From: Planctomycetales bacterium 4484_123
Lineage (GTDB): Bacteria; Planctomycetota; Phycisphaerae; SM23-33
Assembly (NCBI GenBank): GCA_002049885.1
Contig: MVCS01000037.1
Coordinates: 1-20,884 of the forward strand
Reading direction: 5' to 3'
DNA: 20,884 bases
Made by a program: the position numbers and the translations under genes. Below are positions 1 to 7,880 of the stretch, piece after piece. Position 1 is the first letter of the stretch. Every line of letters starts with the position of its first letter. Below the pieces are notes generated by a model. The model worked only from the letters and a program-made list of their open reading frames with translations. It was not told the DNA's origin and did not search any database.

Positions 1-501
1 ACCCAATCGCATGTGGGCCACGACTCCCTGGTCGCCGACAGAGTGGTGCTGACCAACGGCGTGGCGGTGGCCGGTCACGTGGAGATAGGTTCGGGTGCGA
101 TACTATCGGCCCACACGGTGGTACACCAGTACTGCTGGGTGGGCGAGCTGGTCATGACCCAGGGCAACTCCGGCACCTCACAGCACATCCCGCCCTTCTG
201 CGTGCTCCGGTACATCAACGTCGTCGCCGGGCTGAACGTGGTGGGTCTGCGCCGGGCCGAGTACGTCGGCGCCGATGACCGGGCCCAGTTGAAGGAGGCG
301 TATCGGCTGCTGTACCGCTCGTCGCTGACGCCCGCGGAGGCGCTGGCGGAAATGGAGGCCCACCGCGAATGGGGCGCCCCGGCGGATCGCTTCCGGCAGT
401 TCCTCCGCCGGGTGCTCTCAGCCAAGCCGCCGCATGACCGCGGCTTGGCCAGCCCGCGAGCAGACAGACCCTCGTGGGCTCACGGCCCGAACGAATCGTG
501 A
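1..501 (+). CDS. lpxA: UDP-N-acetylglucosamine O-acyltransferase (LpxA), 3' part
   Basis: The gene enters from the left edge in frame 1, so the first residues (TQSHVGHDS) are internal; the GTG at 13 is not the real start. LpxA moves a 3-hydroxyacyl chain from ACP to UDP-GlcNAc, the first step of lipid A synthesis, in the cytoplasm. The visible part has the end of the left-handed beta-helix (HVGHD, with the His at bases 19-21 matching catalytic His125 of E. coli LpxA; AGHVEIG; TVVHQYC) and then the helical C-terminal domain (GLNVVGLRR, LKEAYRLLYRS). About 25 residues beyond the usual family end (KPPHDRGLASPRAD and on) look like an unstructured tail. Its stop codon lies one base from the stop of the convergent phosphoesterase gene. 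Assignment to LpxA rather than another hexapeptide acyltransferase is strong because of the C-terminal domain. Confidence 0.9.
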   Translation, partial: TQSHVGHDSLVADRVVLTNGVAVAGHVEIGSGAILSAHTVVHQYCWVGELVMTQGNSGTSQHIPPFCVLRYINVVAGLNVVGLRRAEYVGADDRAQLKEAYRLLYRSSLTPAEALAEMEAHREWGAPADRFRQFLRRVLSAKPPHDRGLASPRADRPSWAHGPNES

Positions 502-502
502 G

Positions 503-1357
503 CTAGGCTTCGTCGGGCTCGGCCGGTTTGTCTTGCTGGGCGGGGGGACTGTCCTGTTCGTCCCTGACAGTGCCCTTGATGGCGAGCTGCTCGATGCCGA
601 TGGCCTTGCCCGTTTCCGGCTCCACCTCCACCAGGAGCCCGTACAGTCGGGGGTCGCCGGTGGCCACGAGGAAGGGCGTGGGCATGGCGGTGGTCAGGTA
701 TTGCAGCACGCGTTCCTTGCGCCGGCCGAGGATGCTGTCATAGGGCCCGGTCATGCCCAGGTCGGAGATGTGGGCCGTGCCCCCATCCAGGATCGACGCG
801 TCGGCGGTGGGGATGTGCGTGTGGGTGCCGAAGACGATGCTCGCCCGGCCATTGAGCAGCCAACCCATGGCGATCTTCTCGCTGGAGGCCTCGGCGTGAA
901 AGTCCACCACGCGGATGGCGACCTCGCTGGGGATTTCCTGAAATACCTGCTCGACGGTCCTCCAGGGCGAGTCGGCCGGCTGCATGTACAACTGTCCGAG
1001 CAGGCAGGTGACGGCCACGGGGTGCCGGTCGTCCTTGGTGGGCACCACGGTCCAGCGCCGGCCCACGGCGCGGTCGCCCAGATTGGCCGGTCGCACGATG
1101 CGATCCGAGGTGCCCATGACCGTGGTGATCTCGCCCTTGCGGTACACGTGGTCGCCCAGGGTGACCACGTCCACGCCATAGTGCAGCAGCTTCCTGAAGA
1201 TCTGCGGGGTGATGCCGCTGCCCCCGGCGGCGTTCTCGCCGTTGCAGACCACCAGGTCCACATGATGGTCCTGGATGAGTCTGCGGAGGTGGTCGGCCAG
1301 CATGCGCCGCCCGGGCTTGCCCACCACGTCGCCGATGCACAGGATCTTCACTGACAT
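503..1357 (-). CDS. YmdB-type metallophosphoesterase (TIGR00282 family)
   Basis: The 284-residue protein has the full length of the YmdB/DR1281 family, dinuclear-metal phosphodiesterases that hydrolyse 2',3'-cyclic nucleotides in the cytoplasm. Motifs in order are GDVVGKPGR (Asp10), NGENAAGGSGIT (Glu41, Asn42), TLGDHVYRKGEI (Asp69, His70), VDFHAEASSEK (His154) and FGTHTHIPTAD (His179, His181), followed by DLGMTGPYDSILG. The ATG at 1355-1357 is preferred over the upstream one at 1396 because MSVKILCIGD matches the family N-terminus and a GGAAGG Shine-Dalgarno precedes it. The usual GNH metal motif reads GDH here (Asn to Asp at residue 69), which may alter metal or phosphate binding. The last 20 or so residues are Asp/Glu/Pro-rich and probably disordered. 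It is divergent from the glycosyltransferase gene to its right. Confidence 0.87.
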   Translation of the reverse strand: MSVKILCIGDVVGKPGRRMLADHLRRLIQDHHVDLVVCNGENAAGGSGITPQIFRKLLHYGVDVVTLGDHVYRKGEITTVMGTSDRIVRPANLGDRAVGRRWTVVPTKDDRHPVAVTCLLGQLYMQPADSPWRTVEQVFQEIPSEVAIRVVDFHAEASSEKIAMGWLLNGRASIVFGTHTHIPTADASILDGGTAHISDLGMTGPYDSILGRRKERVLQYLTTAMPTPFLVATGDPRLYGLLVEVEPETGKAIGIEQLAIKGTVRDEQDSPPAQQDKPAEPDEA

Positions 1358-1658
1358 CCAAGCCGCCTTCCCAGGCCCTCGCCTCGCCGCACCCATGCTA
1401 TGCTCGCCGGCGCGGATTGTCGAGCCATCGGGTGCGAGTGGCTCCCCGGCTGCCGGCAGCGACCCCGGCGCGGGTGCCGGGCCAGTCGGGCCTGCTAGCC
1501 CTGTCGTCGCCGTTGCAGGGGAGCTTCAGCCTGATGCGTCCCGACTCACCTCGTCCCGCCGACGTGCCGAGAATACAATAGGACGATCTCGATGCGCCGG
1601 CGGCCCGGGCGGGTCGCGGCGCCTGGCCGGGAGAGCCGCAACGGCGACGAGGCAGCGG
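1358..1658. other. Divergent intergenic region, no gene seen
   Basis: About 300 bases between two divergently transcribed genes. Open frames run through it, but their products are Pro/Gly/Arg/Ser-rich and show no family pattern, so I read it as non-coding. On the plus strand there is a TACAAT hexamer at 1574-1579 that could be a -10 box, but no convincing -35 lies 16-18 bases upstream (tcgtcc at the 17-base spacing). Confidence 0.4.
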
Positions 1659-3431
1659 ATGATTGCAGTTCACGTGACCCACGAGGCGGTGGAGAAGATG
1701 GGGGGCATCGGGGCGGTCATTGAGGGGCTGGCGACCTGTCCATCCTATCGTGAGGCCTTCGAGCGGACGGTCTTGGTGGGCCCGCTGTTGGCCACGGACC
1801 GGCCCGCGGCGGAGAGGCTGGGCCGGGCCGGCGAGGTCATCTACAGCTCGCTGGACGAGATCGACGCAGGGGGCTGGTCAGCCAAGTTCCGCCCCATCGA
1901 GCGGACCTACGAGGTGGGCATCATCTATGGTCGCCGCCCGCTGGATCTGCCGGCAGGCGAGGGTGGCACCGAGGTGGAGGTCCTGCTGGTGGACGTCTTC
2001 CGCTTCAACAGGGAGCGACTGAACCTCTTCAAGGCCCAGCTCTTCAGCCGCTTCGGCGTGCCCTCCGACCGTTTCGAGCATATCTGGGAGTATGAGCAGT
2101 ACCTTCGGCTGGCCGAGCCGGCGTGCGAGGCCCTGCGCGTCATCGGTTGCCGGGGCCGGCCCGGCCGACCCGTAATCATATTTGCCCATGAGTACATGGG
2201 CATGCCCACCGCGCTGCGGGCCATGCTGGACGGCGAGGGCGACGTGCGAACGGTCTTCTACGCCCATGAGACCGCCTCTGCCCGCCGCACCGTCGAGACC
2301 CATCCCGGCCATGACCTGATGTTCTACAACCTTCTCGATGCCGGCCGGGCCGAGGGCAGGACCCTGGAGGAGTTCTTCCCCGAGTTGCACGGGTTCTTCA
2401 AGCACCCGCTGGTCAAGGCGGCGCGTTTCTGCGACGCGGTCTTCGCCGTCAGCGACTTGGTGGCCCGGGAGATGCGATTCCTTTCCCCGGCCCATCAGAC
2501 CATGCCCGTGGAGGTCATCTACAACGGGGTGCCGACCGGCATGGTGCCGGCTGAAGCGCGCCGGCAACACCGCCGCAGGCTGAGGCAGTACGCCAAGGCG
2601 ATATTCGGCTTCGAGCCGGACTATATATTCACGCACGTCGCCCGGCCCGTGCTGTCCAAGGGCATCTGGCGCGACCTGGGCGTCATGCACGAGCTGGAGC
2701 CGCTGTTGAAGCGCCGGGGCAGCACTGCCGTGTACTTCCACCTGGGCACGCTGGCCGGGCAGCGCCGCCGCCGGGACGTGCTGCACATGGAGCGGCTGTA
2801 CGGCTGGCCGGTGCACCACGAGCTGGGCTATCCCGACCTGTGCAACGGCGAAGAGACCGTGGGGGAGCTGTTCGAGGACTTCAACCGTCACCATTCGGCC
2901 ATCCGCGTGGTGCAGGTGAACCAGTTCGGCTGGGAGCATCGCCTGTGCGGCCTGCGGATGCCTCAGGGCGCGTGCATGGGCGATATCCGCCACGGCACCG
3001 ACGCAGAGTTCGGCCTGAGCGTGTACGAGCCGTTCGGCATCAGCCAGCTTGAGCCGCTCCCGGCGGGCGCCATCTGCCTGGTCTCAGGCGTCTGTGGCTG
3101 CCTGGATCTGGTCCGGCGCTGCGTGGACGGCGCTTTGCCGCCCAACGTCCTGGTGGGCGACTACGTCCCCGGCCGGGGGACGATGACCGCCGCCCGCGCC
3201 GCGGCCTTGGGCCGGGCCGAGCGCGACGAGGTGGAGGCCGGCCAGGCCAAGCGCCTGGCTGCGGAACTTGCCCGCCGACTGCCTCGGGATGAGGCACAGA
3301 TGGCCAAGCTGGTGGAGTTGGGTTGGCGGCTGGGTCAGCGGTTGAGTTGGCAGCGCGTCGTCAGCGAATACTTTCTCCCTGCGGTCCGGCGGGCCTGCGA
3401 ACGCGACGATCCTGCCGGGGACGGCTCGTGA
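1659..3431 (+). CDS. Glycogen-synthase-like (GT5-type) glycosyltransferase
   Basis: The 590-residue cytoplasmic enzyme has a GT-B glycosyltransferase pattern. The N-terminus carries HEAVEKMGGIGAVIEGL (residues 8-24), equivalent to the glycine loop near the KxGGLxDV motif of bacterial glycogen synthases. It then has FAHEYMGMPTAL (175-186), FYAHETASARR (200-210), VEVIYNGVP (284-292) and, in the C-terminal domain, FGLSVYEPFGISQLEPLPAG (451-470), matching the E-P-x-G-x-x-Q-L nucleotide-sugar site of GT5. A (N/A)DP-glucose donor and alpha-glucan product are therefore likely but not proven; between the motifs the sequence is divergent and about 100 residues longer than typical GlgA. The in-frame ATG at 1659 is chosen because homology-like sequence begins there and GAGG sits 6 bases upstream; the longer frame back to 1275 overlaps the divergent gene. 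No other glycogen gene is nearby. Confidence 0.75.
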   Translation: MIAVHVTHEAVEKMGGIGAVIEGLATCPSYREAFERTVLVGPLLATDRPAAERLGRAGEVIYSSLDEIDAGGWSAKFRPIERTYEVGIIYGRRPLDLPAGEGGTEVEVLLVDVFRFNRERLNLFKAQLFSRFGVPSDRFEHIWEYEQYLRLAEPACEALRVIGCRGRPGRPVIIFAHEYMGMPTALRAMLDGEGDVRTVFYAHETASARRTVETHPGHDLMFYNLLDAGRAEGRTLEEFFPELHGFFKHPLVKAARFCDAVFAVSDLVAREMRFLSPAHQTMPVEVIYNGVPTGMVPAEARRQHRRRLRQYAKAIFGFEPDYIFTHVARPVLSKGIWRDLGVMHELEPLLKRRGSTAVYFHLGTLAGQRRRRDVLHMERLYGWPVHHELGYPDLCNGEETVGELFEDFNRHHSAIRVVQVNQFGWEHRLCGLRMPQGACMGDIRHGTDAEFGLSVYEPFGISQLEPLPAGAICLVSGVCGCLDLVRRCVDGALPPNVLVGDYVPGRGTMTAARAAALGRAERDEVEAGQAKRLAAELARRLPRDEAQMAKLVELGWRLGQRLSWQRVVSEYFLPAVRRACERDDPAGDGS

Positions 3432-3468
3432 GGCTGCTCGGTGCGGTCGAACAAGAACTCCCCGCAGC

Positions 3469-3497
3469 TTGACCTGTCCCGGCGGCGTGCATAGGAT
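3469..3497 (+). promoter_or_regulatory. Candidate sigma70-type promoter upstream of the Rrf2 gene
   Basis: TTGACC (3469-3474), 17 bases, then TAGGAT (3492-3497): five and four of six consensus matches with ideal spacing. It would start RNA near 3504, leaving a leader of about 220 bases before the Rrf2 start codon. The leader includes an inverted repeat, gcatgc-tc-gcatgc (3549-3562), that could be an operator. No gene is seen in 3432-3727. Confidence 0.4.
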
Positions 3498-3727
3498 TCT
3501 CTGGAAGCACCCCAAGTGAGCCGGGTCTGGTCTGACTGTCTCGACCGGGCATGCTCGCATGCAAGGGACTGAGCGGTACTGGGTTGTGGTGGTTTTGGAA
3601 GACCGTTCAGCGGCGGTGGCCCGGCGGCGGCAGCGGGTGCCAGCGGGGTCCGAGTGCCCGACATGGCCGCGTCCAGTCGGAAGGACCTCGGTCACTTCAA
3701 ACGCTGGAATGAGCGCTGGGAGCGGCC

Positions 3728-4132
3728 ATGAAGCTATCCTCGAGGGCGGAGCTGGCGGTCAAGGTGATGCTCGTGTTGGCGGAGCGTGACAATGGCCGGA
3801 CTCTGCCCCTGGCAGAGGTCTGCCGGCTCCGTGGCCTGCCCCGCGACAACACCGCCAGGGTCTTCGGCATGCTGGTCAGGGCGGAGCTGGTGGAGGCGGT
3901 CCGTGGCCGGCACGGGGGCTACCGTCTGGCCAGGCCCGCCAGCCAGATCTCGCTGCTGGACGTCATGGAGGCAGTGGACGGCCCCCTGGCCGTCAACTTC
4001 TGCCAGTACCACCCGCCGCGGTGCGACAACATGGATTGCCCCGTCCGGCCCGTGTGGGACAAGATCCAGCACACCATTCGTTCCGTCCTGTCCTCCAAGA
4101 CCCTCGACCAGTTGGTCTGCAATCATCAGTGA
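3728..4132 (+). CDS. Rrf2-family transcriptional regulator with Cys triad
   Basis: The 134-residue protein has the Rrf2/IscR/NsrR plan: an N-terminal winged helix-turn-helix (KLSSRAELAVKVMLVLAE, then LAEVCRLRGLPRDNTARVF and the wing GRHGGYRL at about 61-67), a dimerisation helix, and a loop with Cys92, Cys99 and Cys104 (FCQYHPPRCDNMDCP). IscR holds its [2Fe-2S] cluster with Cys92, Cys98 and Cys104, so a redox-, iron- or NO-sensing Fe-S cluster is likely here. The spacing C-x6-C-x4-C differs slightly from both IscR and NsrR. The start is supported by GGGAG five bases upstream. No isc, suf or NO-detoxifying gene is adjacent, so the regulon cannot be read from context. The gene is convergent with a sulfatase pseudogene. 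Confidence 0.88.
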   Translation: MKLSSRAELAVKVMLVLAERDNGRTLPLAEVCRLRGLPRDNTARVFGMLVRAELVEAVRGRHGGYRLARPASQISLLDVMEAVDGPLAVNFCQYHPPRCDNMDCPVRPVWDKIQHTIRSVLSSKTLDQLVCNHQ

Positions 4133-4154
4133 CGGCCGCCGTGGCGGCGGCTCG

Positions 4155-4704
4155 TTACGGCATTGGCCGGGTCCGGCCGTGCGGGTCGGTCCGGGGTTCG
4201 AGCAGTTCGGGCCGGACCGCCGGCAGGATGCGTCCGGGGATGGGCCGCTGGCCGTCGGAGAGTCCGCCGGCCGGGCGGCCAGTGTGTCTATCAGCCGGCG
4301 CCGCCACAGCGACACCCGTTCGGCGTAGGCCGGGTCGTTGATGCGGTCGGTCGTCTCCTGGGGGTCCTGGCGCAGGTCGAAGAACCACTCCTGACCGCTG
4401 GCCGAGTCCCAGATGAACTTCTCCTTGCCGTCGGTGACGAACTGCCAGCCTCGGTTTGGCCGGCTGTGTTCGCCGTGGACGAATTCCCTCCAGTGGACCT
4501 GCCGGCCCTGCACGAGCGGGCCCAGGCTGGAACCCTCGACCCGTTGAGGTATGGGCAGGCCGAATACGCCGCCGTGAAGGTCACGCCCTCCGAGGCCAGT
4601 TCGTCCAGGAACGGCGTCTCGACCACTGGATGGCCCAGAGAGCCCAGGCAGTCGCCGCGCCACTGGTCGGGAAAGAACAGGACGGAGTTCGGCCGTTGGT
4701 CCAT
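4155..4704 (-). pseudogene. Sulfatase (alkaline-phosphatase superfamily) pseudogene
   Basis: Three reading frames each carry a recognisable piece of one sulfatase. From 4704 to about 4552, after an AGGGAG Shine-Dalgarno, comes the N-terminus (RPNSVLFFPDQWRGD, VVETPFLDELASEGVTFTAA, YSACP). The frame then shifts and jumps to the C-terminal region (VEGSSLGPLVQG, WREFVHGEHS, GWQFVTDGKEKFIW, GQEWFFDLRQDPQETTD). Near 4268 it shifts again into GGLSDGQRPIPGRILPAVRP, a normal sulfatase C-terminus, which stops at 4155. About 300 middle residues are missing, including most of the formylglycine signature; the break falls just after the ACP that begins it. The product cannot be active. Intact relatives remove sulfate from polysaccharides. 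An internal deletion plus a second frameshift argues for real decay rather than one sequencing error. Confidence 0.82.
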
Positions 4705-4896
4705 GGGCTTCTCCCTGGCGGGTCACATTGACCGGGCAATCCAAGCGGCCCCGAGGCCGATTGCGATGCCGCCGAGTCGGGCCGGCACGTCTGGGCATAC
4801 CGGTCGGCCAGAACCGGATTCGCCAGAGGGCGCCTGGGCCGGCGGGCGTGTTGATCGGTTGCCGCCCGGCGGGCCGGGTGCCGTCCTTTGAGGCCC

Positions 4897-6720
4897 TCAC
4901 GTTCTCGGGCCGACTTGCCGGTTCCAGAGCGAGGCATACAGGCCGCCGCGGCGGAGCAGTTCGGAGTGGGTTCCGGTTTCCACCACCCGGCCGCCGTCGA
5001 AGACGATGATGATGTCGGCGTCTCGGGCGACGGAGAGGCGATGAGCGATGATGAAGGTGGTGCGTCCGCGGGCGAGCCGGTTGACGGCGGACATGACCAG
5101 TTCCTCGCTGGCGGCGTCGAGGTTGCTGGTGGGCTCGTCCATGATGAGGATGGCGGGGTCTTTCAGGAAGGCCCTGGCGATGGCGATGCGTTGGATTTGC
5201 CCGCCGGAGAGGCCCACTCCGCGTTCGCCGACGATGGTGAGGTAGCCGTCCTCGGCCTGTAGGATGAACTCCTCGGCGTTGGCGGCGCGGGCGGCCTCGC
5301 GGACCTCTTCGGGGGTGGCGTTGGGCCGGCCGTAGAGGATGTTCTCCCAGATGGTGCCGCTGAAGAGGACCGGTTCCTGCGGCACGACGGCGATGGCCTT
5401 ACGCAGGGAGCGGACCTTCAGTTCGCGGATGTCCTGGCCGTTGAGCAGGATGCGTCCGGTCTGGGCGTCGTAGAACCTGGGCAGCAGGCTCAACAGGGTG
5501 CTCTTGCCGGCACCGCTGGGCCCGACCAGGACTACCTTCGAGCCGGGGGGCACCTCGAAGTCCACGTCCTTCAGCACCACCACCGGATCGTCGGTGGGGT
5601 AGGCGAAGGAGACGTGCTCGAAGCGGACGGTGGGGGCGGCATCGAGCTTGAGGTCCCTGGCGTTGGGGGCGTCCTGGATGTCCGGGGTGGTGTCGAAGAA
5701 GTCGAAGACGCGGTCGGCGGCGGCCGCCGACCGCTGGAGCCGGGTGTACAGCCGGGCGAAGAAGTTCATCGGCTGGAGCACGCGGGCGGTGTACATGACG
5801 AACAGCGGCAGCATGCCCAGTGTGGCCTTGGTGGTGGTCGGGTCGCTTGAAGTGATGCGATAGATGCCGAAGCTCAGCACGATGGCCAGGCCCAGCAGGC
5901 GGGTGACCTCGCCGGCGGCGTGGACGACGCCGGCAAGCAGTTGCTGGCGGAGGGTGTGCTGGCGGAGTTCCTCGGCGTCGTCGAGGACGCGGCGTTCCTC
6001 GCGTGGCTCGGCGGTGAAGGCCTGCACCTCGCGGATCATGGCGAAGCGTTCCTGGACGTGTCCGCTCATGCGTTCGACGGTTTCGCGCTGTTGTCGCGTG
6101 GCCCGGCGCATGGGCCGGCGAATGAGCCGGGTCACCGTCAGGAACACCGGAGTGGTGGCGAAGGACACCAGCGCCCACTGCCAGTCCAGCCAGAACAGCG
6201 TCGCCGTCACCGTGACCGCCGTCAACAGCGACTGGGAGAGCTGGATCATGATCATGTCGAAGGCCTCTTGAGCGGCCTGTACGTCGGCGATGATGCGGGC
6301 GACGATGGTCCCGGTGGGCCGGCTGTCGTGGAAGCCCAGGCTCAGCCGCTGGAGGTGGCGGAACAGTCTGAAGCGGACGTCGCGGATGGCGGAGGCGGCG
6401 GCCCGCTGAGGAAAGTAGAAGCGTCCCAGTGTGGCGGCCCAGTGCAGGAGCATCAGCCCGCCCAGCAGCAGGGTGATCATCCCCCAACGCGACCAGGCCT
6501 GCTCGGCCGTGATCCGCCCGTCGAAGTAGGGTTTGCCCACGTCGTCGATGGCGAACTTGATGTACCAGGGCATGAACAGGCCCAGGGCGATGCGGAACAG
6601 CCCCGCGACAACCCCCGCAGCCAGGGAATGCCAGTACGGCAGCGAGAAACTCAGAAACCGCCAGAGATTCCTGAGGCTGACGTTCTCCGCGCCCTCCGGC
6701 CTGTTCACAGCAGCGGCCAA
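4897..6720 (-). CDS. MsbA-like ABC exporter (fused membrane and ATPase domains)
   Basis: The 607-residue half-transporter has a six-helix exporter membrane domain (residues about 25-330; the coupling region includes SLGFHDSRPTGTIVARI) and an ATPase domain (about 365-600). Visible motifs are Walker A GPSGAGKST (400-408), Q-loop VVPQEPVLFSG, signature LSGGQ (504-508), Walker B AILIMDEPTS and the H-loop AHRLS (His560). All are intact, so it should dimerise and use ATP to export a lipid, lipid-linked glycan or drug across the inner membrane; substrate cannot be told from sequence. The start is TTG at 6720 with GGAG eight bases upstream; an in-frame GTG four codons later is an alternative. It lies downstream of the aldolase gene on the same strand, separated by 112 bases that contain an inverted repeat. 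Confidence 0.9.
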   Translation of the reverse strand: MAAAVNRPEGAENVSLRNLWRFLSFSLPYWHSLAAGVVAGLFRIALGLFMPWYIKFAIDDVGKPYFDGRITAEQAWSRWGMITLLLGGLMLLHWAATLGRFYFPQRAAASAIRDVRFRLFRHLQRLSLGFHDSRPTGTIVARIIADVQAAQEAFDMIMIQLSQSLLTAVTVTATLFWLDWQWALVSFATTPVFLTVTRLIRRPMRRATRQQRETVERMSGHVQERFAMIREVQAFTAEPREERRVLDDAEELRQHTLRQQLLAGVVHAAGEVTRLLGLAIVLSFGIYRITSSDPTTTKATLGMLPLFVMYTARVLQPMNFFARLYTRLQRSAAAADRVFDFFDTTPDIQDAPNARDLKLDAAPTVRFEHVSFAYPTDDPVVVLKDVDFEVPPGSKVVLVGPSGAGKSTLLSLLPRFYDAQTGRILLNGQDIRELKVRSLRKAIAVVPQEPVLFSGTIWENILYGRPNATPEEVREAARAANAEEFILQAEDGYLTIVGERGVGLSGGQIQRIAIARAFLKDPAILIMDEPTSNLDAASEELVMSAVNRLARGRTTFIIAHRLSVARDADIIIVFDGGRVVETGTHSELLRRGGLYASLWNRQVGPRT

Positions 6721-6773
6721 GACGCCGGCTCCGTTCTGGGCAAATAGTCGCGACGAACGCAGCTTTTACCGTT

Positions 6774-6809
6774 CCCGGCCGGGGGCCGCAAGGCTTCGCG
6801 CCGGCCGGG
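6774..6809. repeat. 9-bp perfect inverted repeat between aldolase and ABC genes
   Basis: CCCGGCCGG (6774-6782) and CCGGCCGGG (6801-6809) can form a nine-pair stem around an 18-base loop. In the RNA of the minus-strand genes it lies just after the aldolase stop, but it is followed by AACGGTAAAAG rather than a U-run, so it is not a classical intrinsic terminator. It may still act in mRNA processing or partial termination. Confidence 0.45.
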
Positions 6810-6832
6810 CCTGCGCATGCGGGACGGGCCGC

Positions 6833-7792
6833 TCAGGCTTCTCCGCTCTCCTCCGTCAGCATCCTGTAGAAGGACACGAAGTCGTTCTTACTCTCGGAGT
6901 TCATCCAGGCCATGGCCTCGCGCGGATGCTGGTCCAGGATGCCGGTGAGCATGTAAGGGATGTGGTAGCCCCACTCGATGCCCTCCCGCAGGGGCAGGAT
7001 GGTGGTGCTGATGACATCCAGTATGGGCTCGATCCTGAATTTGGGGTTCTTGAGGAAGCCGATGAGCAGTTCGGTGGGGCAGTTGCCGGCGGCCCGGCCC
7101 AGGCCGTAGAGCGTGCCGTCCAGGTAGTTGGCGTTGCGGATGACGGCCTCGATGGTGTTGGCGAAGGCCAACTGCTGGTTGTTGTGGAAGTGGGCGCCGA
7201 CCTCCTTGGTCTTGAGGAACTTCTGGAAGCGCGAGACCAGGAAGTGCACCTCCTCGCTGTACAGCGCCCCGAAGCTGTCAACCACGTACACGGCCTGGAC
7301 GGAGGTCTCTTCCTCGATCTGCTGGAGGGCCTCGTCCAAGAAGGGCCCGCCCATCTCGTGGGAGATGGCCATGATGTTTATCGTGGCCTCATAGCCCTTG
7401 TCGGTGGCGTTGTTGGCCAGGCGGATGGCCTTGTCGACGTCCTTGACGTAGGTGGCGATGCGGATCATGTCCACCACGGATTCATCCGCCGGCAAGATGT
7501 CCTCCGGCACGGCCTTGTGGGCGTCCTGCATGACGGACAGCTTGGTGCCGCCCGGGTCGATGCCATCGACGGCCCGTCGCAGGTGCTCTTCGTCGCAGAA
7601 TCGCCACAGCCCGTACTCCTGGGGAGAGAACATCTCCTTGCTGTTGCGGTAGCCCAGCTCGACGTAGTCGATGCCCGCCTGGCAGCAGGCCTTGTAAACG
7701 GCCCTGACCGTCTCCAGAGAGAAGTGCGAGTCGTTGGCCAACCCGCCGTCGCGTATCGTGCAATCCAGAACCTTGATCTGTGGGCGATACAT
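6833..7792 (-). CDS. HMGL-like (DRE-TIM) aldolase-domain protein
   Basis: The 319-residue protein is a TIM-barrel metal-dependent lyase related to 4-hydroxy-2-oxovalerate aldolase and HMG-CoA lyase. It has VLDCTIRDGG (8-17; Asp10 metal ligand, Arg14 catalytic), VELGYR, VDSFGALY (171-178), GAHFHNNQQLAFANT with His201 and His203 as metal ligands, and LYGLGRAAGNCPTELLIGFL, equivalent to the GxGRGxGN motif. The family cleaves or forms C-C bonds next to a 2-oxo acid. The exact substrate is unknown; planctomycete proteins of this kind are usually labelled only 'aldolase catalytic domain'. The ATG is preceded by GGTGAGG seven bases upstream. The upstream region (7793-8021) holds an inverted repeat and a tandem repeat that may regulate it. 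Confidence 0.85.
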   Translation of the reverse strand: MYRPQIKVLDCTIRDGGLANDSHFSLETVRAVYKACCQAGIDYVELGYRNSKEMFSPQEYGLWRFCDEEHLRRAVDGIDPGGTKLSVMQDAHKAVPEDILPADESVVDMIRIATYVKDVDKAIRLANNATDKGYEATINIMAISHEMGGPFLDEALQQIEEETSVQAVYVVDSFGALYSEEVHFLVSRFQKFLKTKEVGAHFHNNQQLAFANTIEAVIRNANYLDGTLYGLGRAAGNCPTELLIGFLKNPKFRIEPILDVISTTILPLREGIEWGYHIPYMLTGILDQHPREAMAWMNSESKNDFVSFYRMLTEESGEA

Positions 7793-7852
7793 CGCAAAAC
7801 CTCACCTATCTGTATCCAACCTACCTCCAGATAAGCACAGTCGGCCGAGCAG

Positions 7853-7879
7853 GGTGTAGTAAATTAACTATTCTACACC
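7853..7879. promoter_or_regulatory. Inverted repeat GGTGTAG-N13-CTACACC, candidate operator
   Basis: Perfect seven-base arms (7853-7859 and 7873-7879) flank a 13-base A/T-rich centre (TAAATTAACTATT) in otherwise GC-rich DNA. It lies 60-87 bases upstream of the minus-strand aldolase start. The centre also offers TAGAAT on the minus strand as a possible -10 box. The shape suits a dimeric repressor site over a promoter; which regulator binds it is unknown. Confidence 0.45.
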
Positions 7880-7880
7880 A

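Noticed and set aside
434..1354. Long plus-strand ORF opposite the YmdB-like gene
   Set aside because: It is the antisense of a clearly conserved gene; His/Gly/Ala-rich translation without motifs.
4135..4148. GCCGCC-GT-GGCGGC palindrome after the Rrf2 stop
   Set aside because: Too short a loop and no T-run on either strand to call it a terminator.
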